Assembly (NCBI RefSeq): GCF_003122215.1
Contig: NZ_QEYD01000007.1
Span: 186,001 to 250,000 of the forward strand
Length of the DNA: 64,000 nucleotides
Reading direction: 5' to 3'
DNA from: Pararhodobacter marinus
GTDB lineage: Bacteria > Pseudomonadota > Alphaproteobacteria > Rhodobacterales > Rhodobacteraceae
The stretch's first letter is position 1, and each line of letters opens with the position of its first letter. The notes beneath the pieces were generated by a model. That model had not been told where the DNA came from and made no database searches. It saw only the letters and a program-made list of their open reading frames with translations. The position numbers and the translations under genes are program-made. Below are positions 28,920 through 38,169 of the stretch, piece by piece.

Positions 28920-29875
28920 CGCGCGCGCTGTCGGGGGCGATCTCTCCGGCGCTGCGCGACGCGCTGGAGCAATGGCTCACCCAGCTTGCGGCGCTCGACG
29001 ATGCGTCCGATCACACGATCGACGCCTACCGCGCCGACGTGGCCGAATTTCTCGATTTCCTCGCCCGGCATCATGGCGGCGCCGCCGGGATGGCTCAGCT
29101 CCGCGCGGTCGAAACCCGCGACCTGCGCAGCTGGATGGCCCATGCGCGCGCCCATGACCGGGGCGCGCGTTCGCTTGCGCGCGCCTTGTCGGCGCTCAAG
29201 GGCTTCGCGCGCTGGCTGTCCGACCGGCACGAGGATTTCGATGCCACCGCCATCCTGTCCGCGCGCGCGCCGCGCCACCAGCGGCCCCTGCCCCGCCCGC
29301 TGGACGAAGACGCCGCCCGCGCCGTGACCCAATCGATCAGCGACGACAAGTCCGAGGCCTGGATCCGCGCCCGCGACACTGCCGTCGCCACCCTGCTCTA
29401 TGGTTGCGGCCTGCGGATCTCCGAGGCGCTGGGTCTCACCGGGCGCGATGCCGCCATCGCCGAGACGCCGGGCGCCAGCCTGCGCATCTTGGGCAAGGGC
29501 GGCAAGGAGCGGCTGGTGCCGGTAATCCCCGCAGCCGCGCAGGCCGTGGCACGCTATACAGGGCTCTGCCCCTACCCGATCGACCCCGACGCACCGCTCT
29601 TTCGCGGGATGCGCGGCGGGCCGCTGAACCCGCGCCTCATCACCCGCGCGATGGAGGGCGTGCGCCTGCGGCTGGGGCTGCCCGCCAGCGCGACGCCGCA
29701 TGCCCTGCGCCATTCCTTCGCCACGCATCTGCTCAGCCGGGGCGGCGATCTGCGCGCGATTCAGGAGCTTCTGGGCCACGCCAACCTGTCCACCACGCAG
29801 ATCTATACCGGCGTCGATACCGCGCGCCTGATGGAAGCCTATAACGCCGCCCATCCCCGCGCGCGCAAAGGCTGA
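28916..29875 (+). CDS. xerC: Tyrosine recombinase XerC
   Basis: XerC is the site-specific recombinase that with XerD resolves chromosome dimers at dif. It has 319 residues from a GTG overlapping the DUF484 stop. A SAM-like N-terminal core-binding domain (SDHTIDAYRADVAEFLDFL) precedes the catalytic domain. The catalytic residues are visible: Arg in GCGLRISEAL, Lys in LGKGGKERLVP, His and Arg in HALRHSFATHLL, His in LLGHANLSTTQ, and Tyr in IYTGVDTARL. A mobile-element integrase is unlikely because of the housekeeping context. Confidence 0.93.
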   Translation: MTRALSGAISPALRDALEQWLTQLAALDDASDHTIDAYRADVAEFLDFLARHHGGAAGMAQLRAVETRDLRSWMAHARAHDRGARSLARALSALKGFARWLSDRHEDFDATAILSARAPRHQRPLPRPLDEDAARAVTQSISDDKSEAWIRARDTAVATLLYGCGLRISEALGLTGRDAAIAETPGASLRILGKGGKERLVPVIPAAAQAVARYTGLCPYPIDPDAPLFRGMRGGPLNPRLITRAMEGVRLRLGLPASATPHALRHSFATHLLSRGGDLRAIQELLGHANLSTTQIYTGVDTARLMEAYNAAHPRARKG

Positions 29876-29939
29876 GTGGCACGCCCCGCGCAAACAGGCT
29901 AAGGGAAGCGCGACTCGCCTCCCAGCCACGGATCCTGCC

Positions 29940-30383
29940 ATGACCAAGCGCATCGTTCTTTCCAGCGACCACGCCGCCATCGAGCTGCGGCAGACCATCG
30001 CCCGCCACGTCACCGCGCTGGGATACGAGGCGGTCGATATCGGCCCGACCAGCCCGGAAAGCACCCATTACCCGCTGCACGGACAGGCCGCCGCCGAGCG
30101 CGTCGCTTCGGGCGATTGCGCGCTGGGGATCATCCTGTGCGGCACCGGGCAAGGCATCATGATGGCTGCCAACAAGGTCCCCGGCATCCGCTGCGGCGTC
30201 TGTTCGGACACGTTCTCGGCCAAGATGATCCGCCAGCATAACGACGCCCAGATCCTGTCCATCGGCGCCCGCGTCGTGGGCGAAGGGCTGGCGCTGGAAA
30301 TCGTCGAGGCCTTCCTCGGCGCCGAGTTCGAAGGCGGTCGCCACGCCACCCGCGTGGCGATGATCGAGAAAACCGACGCCTGA
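29940..30383 (+). CDS. rpiB: Ribose-5-phosphate isomerase B
   Basis: A 147-residue RpiB/LacA-type isomerase that interconverts ribose-5-phosphate and ribulose-5-phosphate. SSDHAAIELR at the N-terminus, the catalytic Cys loop ILCGTGQGIMMAANK and AKMIRQHNDAQILSIGARV are typical. It lies on the same strand as the transaldolase gene upstream, fitting the non-oxidative pentose phosphate pathway. It begins 64 bases after xerC, with no terminator seen between. Confidence 0.92.
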   Translation: MTKRIVLSSDHAAIELRQTIARHVTALGYEAVDIGPTSPESTHYPLHGQAAAERVASGDCALGIILCGTGQGIMMAANKVPGIRCGVCSDTFSAKMIRQHNDAQILSIGARVVGEGLALEIVEAFLGAEFEGGRHATRVAMIEKTDA

Positions 30384-30475
30384 GCCCTCGCTACGCGCCG
30401 CTGTCGGAAATCTTCAAGACCGCCCGCCTCGCCGGCTCTAGGGATGCGCTCTCAAGACAACCCAACGAGGCCATC

Positions 30476-30862
30476 ATGATCTTTCGCTACACGATCTTCT
30501 ACGTCGACAACGTGCGGGAAACGCTGGAATTCTTCGAAGCCGCCTTCGGCTTTGCGCGGGGTTTCCTGCATGAAAGCGGCGATTACGGCGAGCTGGTGAC
30601 GGGCGAGACGAAACTCGCGTTTTCCTCGACCGCCCTGATGCGGCAGCTTGGCAAGTCCCCGGCCACCCCCCAGCCCGGCAAACCGACCTTCGAGATCGCC
30701 TTCGAAACCGATGATGTCGTGGGCGCCCTCGCGCGAGCGCTGAAGGCGGGCGCGACGCTCTTGCAGGACACGCGGGACGAGCCCTGGGGCCAGACGACCG
30801 CCTATGTCTCGGATCCGAACGGCTACCTGATCGAGATCTGCACCCCGGTTTCCGGCGCGTGA
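30476..30862 (+). CDS. VOC (glyoxalase/bleomycin resistance) superfamily protein
   Basis: A 128-residue two-module beta-alpha-beta protein. YTIFYVDNVRETLEFFEAAFGF opens the first module, and TTAYVSDPNGYLIEICTP closes the second with the conserved Glu. Metal-binding residues would be the first-module Glu/His and this terminal Glu. The substrate cannot be named from the sequence. It stands alone, convergent with an AraC-type regulator gene. Confidence 0.85.
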   Translation: MIFRYTIFYVDNVRETLEFFEAAFGFARGFLHESGDYGELVTGETKLAFSSTALMRQLGKSPATPQPGKPTFEIAFETDDVVGALARALKAGATLLQDTRDEPWGQTTAYVSDPNGYLIEICTPVSGA

Positions 30863-30895
30863 CAGGCCGTTGACCGGCGCGCGACGGGCGGTATC

Positions 30896-31534
30896 TCAGC
30901 CACCCGGGGCGCCGGTCGACCAGTTCCCCAGACCCGGCTGCGACAAATCCGTCAGCGTGGCCGGGTCACGCCGCAGCTGGCCGGGCGTGCGCCCGAACCA
31001 GCGCAGCACCTCGCGATTCATATGCGCCTGATCGCTGTATCCGTGGTCGAACGCCACATCCGACAAGGGCTCTTCCCCGCGCAAGGCCAGAACCGCCCGC
31101 CGCGCCCGGCCCAACAGCCGCCAGAACCGAGGCGGCGGCAAGGCCAGCCCGGCGAAGTGGCGCTGCAGCGTCCGCGCCGAGACGCCCTGTTGCCGGGCCA
31201 CCGCGTCGACATCCTCACCGGCTTCGGCCAAAGCCGCGATCAGGTCCGGGCAATCCCCGTCCACCCGCAAGGCGGTGCCGATCTGCTGATCCAGCCGCGC
31301 CGCATCCAGCGTGTCGACCGGCGCCCCCACCCCCACGCCGGGCCGCAGCCGGTAGCCCGTCAGCGTCGTCCCCGCCCGGATCGCCACCCGGCGCGGGCCG
31401 TCATCCCAATCCGTCAGGGTGACCGAGGACGCCCCGCCCGGCGGCGACACGACCAGAATGTCGCGGCAGCCATCGGGCATGATTGTCGAAACCTCGTCCT
31501 TCTGCGCCACATGGTGCCAACGATGATACAGCAT
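30896..31534 (-). CDS. AraC-family transcriptional regulator
   Basis: A 212-residue DNA-binding protein. The short N-terminal sensor begins MLYHRWHHVAQ and includes IMPDGCRDILV, which is typical of the DUF6597/AraC group. The C-terminal double helix-turn-helix is visible in QQGVSARTLQRHFAG and LSDVAFDHGYSDQAHMNREVLRWFGRTPGQLRR. The open frame continues upstream to 32194 through the pcs gene, but that extension is Arg/His-rich antisense sequence. The ATG at 31534 is chosen from family length. The target is unknown; the divergent pcs gene is a candidate. Confidence 0.85.
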   Translation of the reverse strand: MLYHRWHHVAQKDEVSTIMPDGCRDILVVSPPGGASSVTLTDWDDGPRRVAIRAGTTLTGYRLRPGVGVGAPVDTLDAARLDQQIGTALRVDGDCPDLIAALAEAGEDVDAVARQQGVSARTLQRHFAGLALPPPRFWRLLGRARRAVLALRGEEPLSDVAFDHGYSDQAHMNREVLRWFGRTPGQLRRDPATLTDLSQPGLGNWSTGAPGG

Positions 31535-31687
31535 TGCCCGCGCTCCCGACCCGGCATGACCCGTGCATTCTGCGCCGCCTGCGCGTCCTGTACCAGCCCG
31601 CGGCGCCCGCCCTTCCGGTTGCTGCGCTTGCAAAATCGTTAACCGCGACGCCTTGCCACAGCGGCGCATTCGCGGCAGACAGGGAAA

Positions 31688-32383
31688 ATGATGGAAACCT
31701 TCCGCGCCTATTTCGTCCATATGTTCACCGCCACCGGGGCGGTCTTCTCGATGCTGGCGATGCTCGCCGCGGCCGAGGGCAAATGGTCGCTGATGTTCCT
31801 GTGGCTGGTCGTCGCCTTCATCGTCGACGGCATCGACGGGCCGATGGCGCGGAAATACGACGTGAAGACCAAGGCACCGATCATCGACGGCGTGCTTCTG
31901 GACCTGATCATCGACTACCTGACCTATGTCTTCATCCCCGCCTTCGCGCTGTTCCATTCGGGCCTTCTGCCGGGCTGGACCGGCTGGACCGCGATCATCG
32001 TCATCACCTTCGCCTCGGTCCTGTATTTCGCCGATACGCGGATGAAGACGGCGGATGCGTCGTTCTCGGGCTTTCCGGGATGCTGGAACATGCTTGCGGT
32101 GGTGATCTTCGCCGTGCGTCCCGAATTCTGGACGATCCTCGGTCTGATCGTCGTCCTGTCGGTGACGATGTTCCTGCGCATCAAGTTCGTGCACCCGGTC
32201 CGCACCCAGCGCTGGCGGTTCATCACCCTGCCCGTGGCGCTGATCTGGGTCGCGCTGGCCACCGTCGCCGCGTGGATGGATTTCCAGCAGCCGCAGGCCG
32301 TGACCATCGGCCTGATCGCGACCAGCATCTACCTTCTGGGCGCGGGCGCGGTGCAGCAGGTGCTGTTCCGCGAACGGCTCTAA
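31688..32383 (+). CDS. pcs: Phosphatidylcholine synthase Pcs
   Basis: Pcs condenses choline directly with CDP-diacylglycerol to make phosphatidylcholine in the inner membrane. The 231-residue protein has about seven to eight membrane helices. The CDP-alcohol phosphotransferase motif is present in its Pcs-specific form: DGPMAR, twelve residues, then GVLLDLIID (DG-x2-AR-x12-G-x3-D-x3-D). The spacing of twelve rather than eight separates Pcs from PgsA and PssA. The stop overlaps the end of the convergent DMT transporter gene by four bases. Confidence 0.92.
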   Translation: MMETFRAYFVHMFTATGAVFSMLAMLAAAEGKWSLMFLWLVVAFIVDGIDGPMARKYDVKTKAPIIDGVLLDLIIDYLTYVFIPAFALFHSGLLPGWTGWTAIIVITFASVLYFADTRMKTADASFSGFPGCWNMLAVVIFAVRPEFWTILGLIVVLSVTMFLRIKFVHPVRTQRWRFITLPVALIWVALATVAAWMDFQQPQAVTIGLIATSIYLLGAGAVQQVLFRERL

Positions 32384-33216
32384 AGCCGCGTCAGCCCGAC
32401 GCCGGCAACGATGAGCAGCGCCGCCACCGCCTTGCTTCGGTCCATCCGCTCGCCGAAGAACAGCCAGCCCAGCAGCACCGCGAACAGGATCGAGGTCTCG
32501 CGCAGCGCGCCGACCAGCGCGATGGGCGCCCGGGTCATCGCCCAGACGACGATCGCATAGGCGCCGAACGACGCAGCCCCCGCTGCCAGCCCCACGGCCC
32601 AGCCGCGCGGCGACACGCGCAGCACCGCCCGGCCCCTGAGCGCGACGATGGCGGGCGTGTAGACCAGCGCCGCGCCGACCATCAGCCAGCCGACATAGGC
32701 CAGCGGCTCGCCCGTGGCCCGCGCGCCCAGCCCGTCAACTAGCGTGTAGCCCGCCGTCGCCATCGCCGCGCCAAAGGCAAAGGGCAGAAGCCGCCGCGAC
32801 TCGCCCGAGGTCAGCACACCCCGCGCCATCAGCGCGATGCCGCAGCCCAGGATCACGATCCCCCAAAGCTCGTGGCTTGCCAGCGGGTCGGACAGGAACA
32901 GGATCGACACGACCAGCACGATCATCGGCGCCGTGCCGCGCGCGATGGGATAGACCCGGCTCAGATCGCCCTGTTCATAGGCATAGGCAAGGAACAGCTG
33001 ATACGCCATGTGCACCAGCGCCGAGGCGGCGATCCAGGGCCAGGCCGCAGGCGCCGGAAAGGGCTGCGTCAGCGCCAGCGCCAACCCGAACAGGGCCTGC
33101 GTCGTGGACAGGACGAACATCGCGCTCTGCTTCGACAAGCCGGTCTTGATGACCGCGTTCCAGCCGGCATGCAACAGCGCGGCGATCAGGACGGCAATCA
33201 GGACGGCAGGGGTCAT
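32380..33216 (-). CDS. DMT superfamily (EamA) transporter
   Basis: A 278-residue membrane protein with about ten helices arranged as two EamA repeats. LLHAGWNAVIKTG opens the first and RETSILFAVLLGWLFFGERM lies in the second. Such proteins export or import small metabolites, often amino acids, but the substrate is not readable here. It is divergent from a LysR-type regulator gene 98 bases away; this pairing suggests the regulator controls it. Confidence 0.88.
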   Translation of the reverse strand: MTPAVLIAVLIAALLHAGWNAVIKTGLSKQSAMFVLSTTQALFGLALALTQPFPAPAAWPWIAASALVHMAYQLFLAYAYEQGDLSRVYPIARGTAPMIVLVVSILFLSDPLASHELWGIVILGCGIALMARGVLTSGESRRLLPFAFGAAMATAGYTLVDGLGARATGEPLAYVGWLMVGAALVYTPAIVALRGRAVLRVSPRGWAVGLAAGAASFGAYAIVVWAMTRAPIALVGALRETSILFAVLLGWLFFGERMDRSKAVAALLIVAGVGLTRL

Positions 33217-33314
33217 GGCGGGGGCCTCGGAGCGGATGTTTCACTCGCGCAGACATCACAAAGCGACTAAGAAGACAAAGAACAAATTTTCCCCGTTTCG
33301 TGCGTTTTTGGAAC

Positions 33315-34169
33315 ATGAGCCGCCGCAACCTCCCCCTGACCGCTTTGCGCGCCTTCGAGGTCTTCGGCACCACCGGCTCGATGTCGGCCGCGGCGGCGAC
33401 GCTGGGGGTCACGCATTCCGCCGTTTCGCGGCAGATCCGGCAGCTGGAGGAAAGGCTCGGCGTCGCGCTGGTCGAAGGCCCGCGCAATGCCACCCGCCCG
33501 ACCGAGGCCGGCGCGCAGCTTCTGCCGATGCTCTCGCGCGGTTTCGATACGCTCGAGGAAGCGCTGCGCGCCCTGCCCCGACAGACCGACAGCATCGATG
33601 TCTCCAGCCTTGCGACCTTTGCCATGCGCTGGCTGATCCCCCGCCTGCACCGTTTCCAGACGCAGCATCCCGGGCTGCGTGTGCGCCTGACCTCGGATTA
33701 CGCGCCGGTGGATACCTCGCCCTCGGGACCCGACGTGGCGATCCGCGTCGGCACGGGCGGCTGGCCCGCGGGCTGGGGCATAGACCCGCTCTTTCCCGAC
33801 ACGATCGGCCCGGTCATCGCGCCCCGATGGGAAGCCGATGTCACCCGCGATTTCGCGCGCATTCCCCGTCTCAGCGCGTCCTCGCGCCTTGGCACGTGGG
33901 AGACATGGGCGCAGGCGGCGGGCCACGCGCTGTCCCCCGCCAAGCCCACCGAGTTCGAACATTTCCACTACAAGATCGAGGCGGCGCTGTCGGGCCTCGG
34001 CGCCGCAGTCCTGCCCGAAGTCCTGATCCGCGCCGAGCTTGCCGCCGGTCGCCTGATCGCCCCCTATGGCTTTCAGTCCAGCGGCATGACCTATGTCGCG
34101 CTGACCCGACCCGATCCGTCGCGACCTGCGCGGCTGTTTCGCGACTGGCTGCTTGCGCAGGCGCGCTAG
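33315..34169 (+). CDS. LysR-family transcriptional regulator (GcvA-like)
   Basis: A 284-residue regulator. The N-terminal winged helix (LPLTALRAFEVFGTTGSMSAAAATLGVTHSAVSRQIRQLE, read in two parts around residues 8-45) is followed by a substrate-binding domain with SLATFAMRWLIPRLHRFQ and GPDVAIRVG, as in GcvA-type members. The A-rich gap 33217-33314 between it and the transporter gene probably holds both promoters and its operator. A GTG at 33300 is an alternative start; the ATG at 33315 fits the family. The stop overlaps the convergent ogt stop by four bases. Confidence 0.88.
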   Translation: MSRRNLPLTALRAFEVFGTTGSMSAAAATLGVTHSAVSRQIRQLEERLGVALVEGPRNATRPTEAGAQLLPMLSRGFDTLEEALRALPRQTDSIDVSSLATFAMRWLIPRLHRFQTQHPGLRVRLTSDYAPVDTSPSGPDVAIRVGTGGWPAGWGIDPLFPDTIGPVIAPRWEADVTRDFARIPRLSASSRLGTWETWAQAAGHALSPAKPTEFEHFHYKIEAALSGLGAAVLPEVLIRAELAAGRLIAPYGFQSSGMTYVALTRPDPSRPARLFRDWLLAQAR

Positions 34170-34621
34170 ATCAGCAGCCCGCCCGCGCGTTCGTGGCGCA
34201 AGAGCCAGACCTTGGTTTCCACCCCGCCGGGGGCCGAGAACCCGCCAAGCCCGCTTGCGCCCAGAACCCGGTGGCACGGCACGATCAGCGGCACCGGATT
34301 GCCGCCGCAAAGCTGGCCCATCGCCTGCGCGCTGATCCCCAGCTCGCGCGCCAGTTCGCCATAGCTGCGGGTCTCGCCCACGGGAATCGCCGCCATCGCC
34401 GCGCAGGCCCGGATCTGCGCCGGGCTCGCTTTTATCCGCAACGGCAGGTCGAAGGCCACGGGCCCGCCGTCGAAATACGCCCGCACCTGACGCGCGGCCT
34501 CGGCCAGAAGCGGCGTGTCGTCATGGCTTTCGTCGCCGCCCCATCGCGCACGGACCAGCGCGCCGTCGTCTTCGATCAGGGTGAAACGCCCGGTCGGCGT
34601 GTCCAGCGTCAGACCGGGCAT
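34166..34621 (-). CDS. ogt: Methylated-DNA--protein-cysteine S-methyltransferase (Ogt type)
   Basis: A 151-residue suicide repair protein that takes the alkyl group from O6-alkylguanine. The active-site motif IVPCHRVLGASGLGGFSAPGG contains the acceptor Cys, and the helix-turn-helix with its Arg finger region (SYGELARELGISAQAMGQLCGGNP) precedes it. There is no Ada-type regulatory domain. The start codon overlaps the stop of the DUF1992 gene by one base, so the two are probably translated together. Confidence 0.92.
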   Translation of the reverse strand: MPGLTLDTPTGRFTLIEDDGALVRARWGGDESHDDTPLLAEAARQVRAYFDGGPVAFDLPLRIKASPAQIRACAAMAAIPVGETRSYGELARELGISAQAMGQLCGGNPVPLIVPCHRVLGASGLGGFSAPGGVETKVWLLRHERAGGLLI

Positions 34622-34950
34622 CAGCGCATCAGCTTGCGGCGCCCGTCCTGCGCCAGCGCCAGCCGCAGCTCGACCTTCGAGAGTTCGGCCATGATCTCGC
34701 GCTTCTGCTCGGGATCGGTCGCGGCACGGTAAGCGGCGCGGATCTGGACGGCCTGTTTCTTCAGCGTGATCTCATCGGGCAGCCCGCCCGCCTCGGCAAC
34801 GATCCGCATCGAGGCGCGCTCAGCAGCCGAGACGAAGGCATCCTCGGGGCGTTTGGGCAATGGTTTCCCCTGCCCGGCGATATGGTCCATCTTGCCCTCG
34901 GCCTGCGCCAGCGCGATCTGACGCTCGACCATGTGTTCGAATCCGCTCAT
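34621..34950 (-). CDS. DUF1992 family protein
   Basis: A 109-residue charged, helical protein. VERQIALAQAEGKMDHIAGQGKPLP is the conserved opening of DUF1992, sometimes annotated as a DnaJ-related family. The second half (LKKQAVQIRAAYRAATDPEQKREIMAEL) is a predicted helix hairpin. The function is not known. It leads the DUF1992-ogt pair. Confidence 0.83.
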   Translation of the reverse strand: MSGFEHMVERQIALAQAEGKMDHIAGQGKPLPKRPEDAFVSAAERASMRIVAEAGGLPDEITLKKQAVQIRAAYRAATDPEQKREIMAELSKVELRLALAQDGRRKLMR

Positions 34951-34987
34951 GGCGCAACGATAGCACCGCCACCGCGGGATTCGAGCC

Positions 34988-35200
34988 CTACATCCCCGCC
35001 AGCCGCTCGGCCCAGCGCCGCGCGATGGGACCGACCAGAACCGCCAGCGGCACCGCGATCAGCCATGCCAGCACCCAGGCGGTGGCCCAGCGGATATGGA
35101 AATGGCTGTCGAAGCCGGTATTCACCAGCGTGATGAAGCCCGACATCACGACGGACATCAGCGTGCCCATCATCAGCCCGGTCAGAAGGCGCAGTTTCAT
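34988..35200 (-). CDS. DUF2798 family small membrane protein
   Basis: A 70-residue protein with two membrane helices (about residues 5-27 and 40-60). The start MKLRLLTGLMMGTLMSVVMSG and the RWATAWVLAWLIAVPLAVLVGPIARR segment match DUF2798. No function is known. It lies between ileS and the DUF1992-ogt pair on the same strand and may be the tail of the ileS transcript. Confidence 0.8.
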   Translation of the reverse strand: MKLRLLTGLMMGTLMSVVMSGFITLVNTGFDSHFHIRWATAWVLAWLIAVPLAVLVGPIARRWAERLAGM

Positions 35201-35268
35201 GCCCGATCTCTCTGCTCAGCGGCCGAACCCTTGGCGCCGCCCCGGCCAGTGACCGGGGCGGCAACCTG

Positions 35269-38169
35269 TCATCCGAGCGCGGCATCGCAGCGCGCGCAGG
35301 TGCCGGGATGCTTATGCGTGCCGACATCGGGCAGGATCTTCCAGCAGCGCTGGCATTTCTCGCCCTCGGCATGATGGAAGACAACGCCCACGCCCGGCAC
35401 GTCCTCGGCCGCGAAGGCTCCTTCAGGCGCCTCGCCCTGCGTCAGCGTGATGCCCGAGGTGATGCACAGCGTCGAGAACGTGTCCGGATTGGTCACGATC
35501 TGCGCCAGTTCCGGCGACAGGTAGACCGTCGGCGCGGCTTCGAGGCTGGCGCCGATGGTCTTGTTGCGCCGCTCGACTTCCAGCGCGCCGGTGACGACCC
35601 GGCGCACCGCGCGCACCTTCTGCGCCCGCGCCGCCAGTTCCGGATCGAGCCAGCTTTCCGGCGTGTCGGGGAAGTCCTGCAGATGCACGCTCTCGTCATC
35701 GCCGGGGAAGCGCGACAGCCAGACATCCTCCATCGTGAAGGGCAGGATCGGCGCCAGCCACGTCGTCAGCCGGTGGAACAGCGCATCCATCACCGTCAGC
35801 GAGGCCAGCCGAACCGGGCTGTCCGCCGGATCGCAGTAGAGCGCGTCCTTGCGGATGTCGAAATAGAAGGCCGACAGATCCGTCGTGGCGAAGGCGAACA
35901 GCGACTGGAACACACCCTGGAAGTCGAAGGCGGCATAGCTCTTGCGCACCTGCGCGTCCAGCTCGGCCAACCGGTGCAGCATCAACTGCTCCAGCTCGGG
36001 CATGGCGTCTCGCGCCACCGCCTTGGCCGGATCATAGGCGCCCAGCGCCCCCAGCATGAAGCGCAGCGTGTTGCGCAGGCGGCGGTAGCTGTCGGCGGTG
36101 CCCTTCAGGATCTCGGGACCGATGCGCTGATCCTGCGTGTAATCCGACAGCGCCACCCACAGCCGCAGGATATCCGCGCCGTACTGGTCGATGACCTCCT
36201 GCGGGACGATGGTGTTGCCGATGGACTTGGACATCTTCATGCCCTTCTCGTCCAGCGTGAAGCCATGCGTCACCACGTTGCGGTAAGGCGCACGCCCCTT
36301 GGTGCCGCAGCCCTGCAGCATCGAGGAATGGAACCAGCCGCGATGCTGGTCGGTGCCTTCCATGTAGACATCGGCGATGCCGTCCGGCACGCCGTCTTCG
36401 CGGTCGCGCAGCACGAAGGCATGGGTCGAGCCGGAGTCGAACCACACGTCGAGAATGTCAAAAACCTGATCATAGGCTTCGGGATCGTGCAGGTCTTTCA
36501 GCACTCGCTCCTTGAAGCCTTTCACATACCAGACATCCGCGCCTTCTTCTTCAAAGGCCAGACGAATCCGCGTATTGACCTGCGCGTCCTTCAGCAGGAA
36601 GTCCGGATCGGTCGGCTTGGCGCCCTTCTTGACGAAGCAGGTCAGCGGCACGCCCCAGGCACGCTGGCGCGACAGCACCCAGTCGGGGCGGCTTTCCATC
36701 ATCGAATGAAGCCGGTTGCGCCCCGAAACGGGCGTGAACTTGACCAGATCCTCGATCGACTTCAGCGCGCGCTGGCGGATCGTGTCGCCATACTGGCCCA
36801 TCCCGTCATCGAGCACCTTGTCGATCGCGGCGAACCATTGCGGCGTGTTGCGGAAGATCACCGGCGCCTTCGAGCGCCAGCTATGCGGATAGCTGTGCTT
36901 GAGCTTGCCCTTGGCCAGAAGCGCCCCGGCCCAGGCGAGGTTCTTGATGACGCTCACATTGGCCGGGCCGTCCTTGCCGTCCTGCACGATGATCGCCTCG
37001 CCACCGAAGATCGGCAGATCGGCGCGGTAGGTGCCGTCGGGCTCGACGTTATAGGTCATCGGCAGCTTGAATTTCAGGCCAAGCTGGTAATCGTCATCGC
37101 CGTGGCTGGGCGCGGTATGCACGAAGCCGGTCCCGGCATCGTCGGTGACGTGGTCACCGGGCAGCATGGGCACGTCGTAATCCCATTCGCCGTTGCCGTT
37201 CTCGACACCGCGGAACGGGTGGGCCAGCACCAGCCCCGACAGCTCGTCGGCCGGAACGTCGCGCAGCTTCTCGAAGCCGGTCACCTTGGCCGCCGCCATC
37301 ACGCCCTCGGCCAGCGCATCGGCCAGAAGGATCGTCTCGCCCACCGTCACCGTGGCCTTTTCCTCGGCCTCGGTCACGCGGTAGAGGCCATAGGTGATCG
37401 ACGGGTTATAGGCGACCGCGCGGTTTTGCGGGATGGTCCAGGGCGTCGTGGTCCAGATCACGACCGAGGCCCCGTCCAGCGCGCCGTCCACAGGTTTGAA
37501 CCGCACCCAGATCTGGTGGCTGGTATGGTCGTGATACTCGACCTCGGCCTCGGCCAGCGCGGTCTTCTCGACCGGGGACCACATCACGGGTTTCGACCCC
37601 TGATACAGCGCGCCGTTCATCAGGAATTTCATGAATTCCTCGGCGATCACTGCCTCGGCGTGGAAGTCCATCGTCAGATAGGGGTCGTTCCACGTCCCGG
37701 TCACGCCCAGGCGCTTGAATTCCTCGCGCTGGACGTCGATCCAGCCTTCGGCGAATTTGCGGCATTCCTGACGGAAATCGACGATGTCGACCTCGTCCTT
37801 GTCCAGCCCCTTGGCGCGGTATTGTTCCTCGATCTTCCACTCGATGGGCAGACCGTGGCAATCCCAGCCCGGCACGTAGCGGCTGTCAAAGCCCATCATC
37901 TGGTGCGAGCGCACGATGATGTCCTTGATCGTCTTGTTCAGCGCGTGGCCGATATGCAGATGCCCGTTCGCATAGGGAGGGCCGTCATGCAGGATGAAGG
38001 GCTTGCGGTTGCCCGAGGCGCGGGCCTTTTCGCGCAGCGCCTCGTAGACGCCGAGCCGTTCCCAACGGGCCAGCCATTCGGGCTCGCGCTGGGGCAGGCC
38101 CGCGCGCATCGGGAAATCCGTTTCGGGCAGGAAAAGGGTGTCTTTGTAGTCAGGGGTATCCGCGCACAT
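35269..38169 (-). CDS. ileS: Isoleucyl-tRNA synthetase
   Basis: A class I synthetase of 966 residues that charges tRNA-Ile and edits valine. The HIGH signature is HIGHALNK, KMSKSIGN is the second signature, and the C-terminal zinc site is CQRCW...CARCD. GWDCHGLPIEWKIEEQ and the CP1 editing domain region follow the usual order. The ATG at 38169 (MCADTPDYKDTLFLPETDFPM) is preferred to one at 38247, whose extension is not conserved. The gene is followed by DUF2798 68 bases later. Confidence 0.96.
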   Translation of the reverse strand: MCADTPDYKDTLFLPETDFPMRAGLPQREPEWLARWERLGVYEALREKARASGNRKPFILHDGPPYANGHLHIGHALNKTIKDIIVRSHQMMGFDSRYVPGWDCHGLPIEWKIEEQYRAKGLDKDEVDIVDFRQECRKFAEGWIDVQREEFKRLGVTGTWNDPYLTMDFHAEAVIAEEFMKFLMNGALYQGSKPVMWSPVEKTALAEAEVEYHDHTSHQIWVRFKPVDGALDGASVVIWTTTPWTIPQNRAVAYNPSITYGLYRVTEAEEKATVTVGETILLADALAEGVMAAAKVTGFEKLRDVPADELSGLVLAHPFRGVENGNGEWDYDVPMLPGDHVTDDAGTGFVHTAPSHGDDDYQLGLKFKLPMTYNVEPDGTYRADLPIFGGEAIIVQDGKDGPANVSVIKNLAWAGALLAKGKLKHSYPHSWRSKAPVIFRNTPQWFAAIDKVLDDGMGQYGDTIRQRALKSIEDLVKFTPVSGRNRLHSMMESRPDWVLSRQRAWGVPLTCFVKKGAKPTDPDFLLKDAQVNTRIRLAFEEEGADVWYVKGFKERVLKDLHDPEAYDQVFDILDVWFDSGSTHAFVLRDREDGVPDGIADVYMEGTDQHRGWFHSSMLQGCGTKGRAPYRNVVTHGFTLDEKGMKMSKSIGNTIVPQEVIDQYGADILRLWVALSDYTQDQRIGPEILKGTADSYRRLRNTLRFMLGALGAYDPAKAVARDAMPELEQLMLHRLAELDAQVRKSYAAFDFQGVFQSLFAFATTDLSAFYFDIRKDALYCDPADSPVRLASLTVMDALFHRLTTWLAPILPFTMEDVWLSRFPGDDESVHLQDFPDTPESWLDPELAARAQKVRAVRRVVTGALEVERRNKTIGASLEAAPTVYLSPELAQIVTNPDTFSTLCITSGITLTQGEAPEGAFAAEDVPGVGVVFHHAEGEKCQRCWKILPDVGTHKHPGTCARCDAALG

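Noticed and set aside
28916-29875. Integrase of a mobile element
   Set aside because: The XerC-type motifs, the DUF484 partner and the surrounding housekeeping genes indicate the chromosomal recombinase. No attachment repeats flank it.
34960-34995. tRNA T-arm-like sequence (GGGCTCGAATCCC on the minus strand)
   Set aside because: No acceptor stem, anticodon arm or CCA context could be formed around it. It lies between two short genes by chance.
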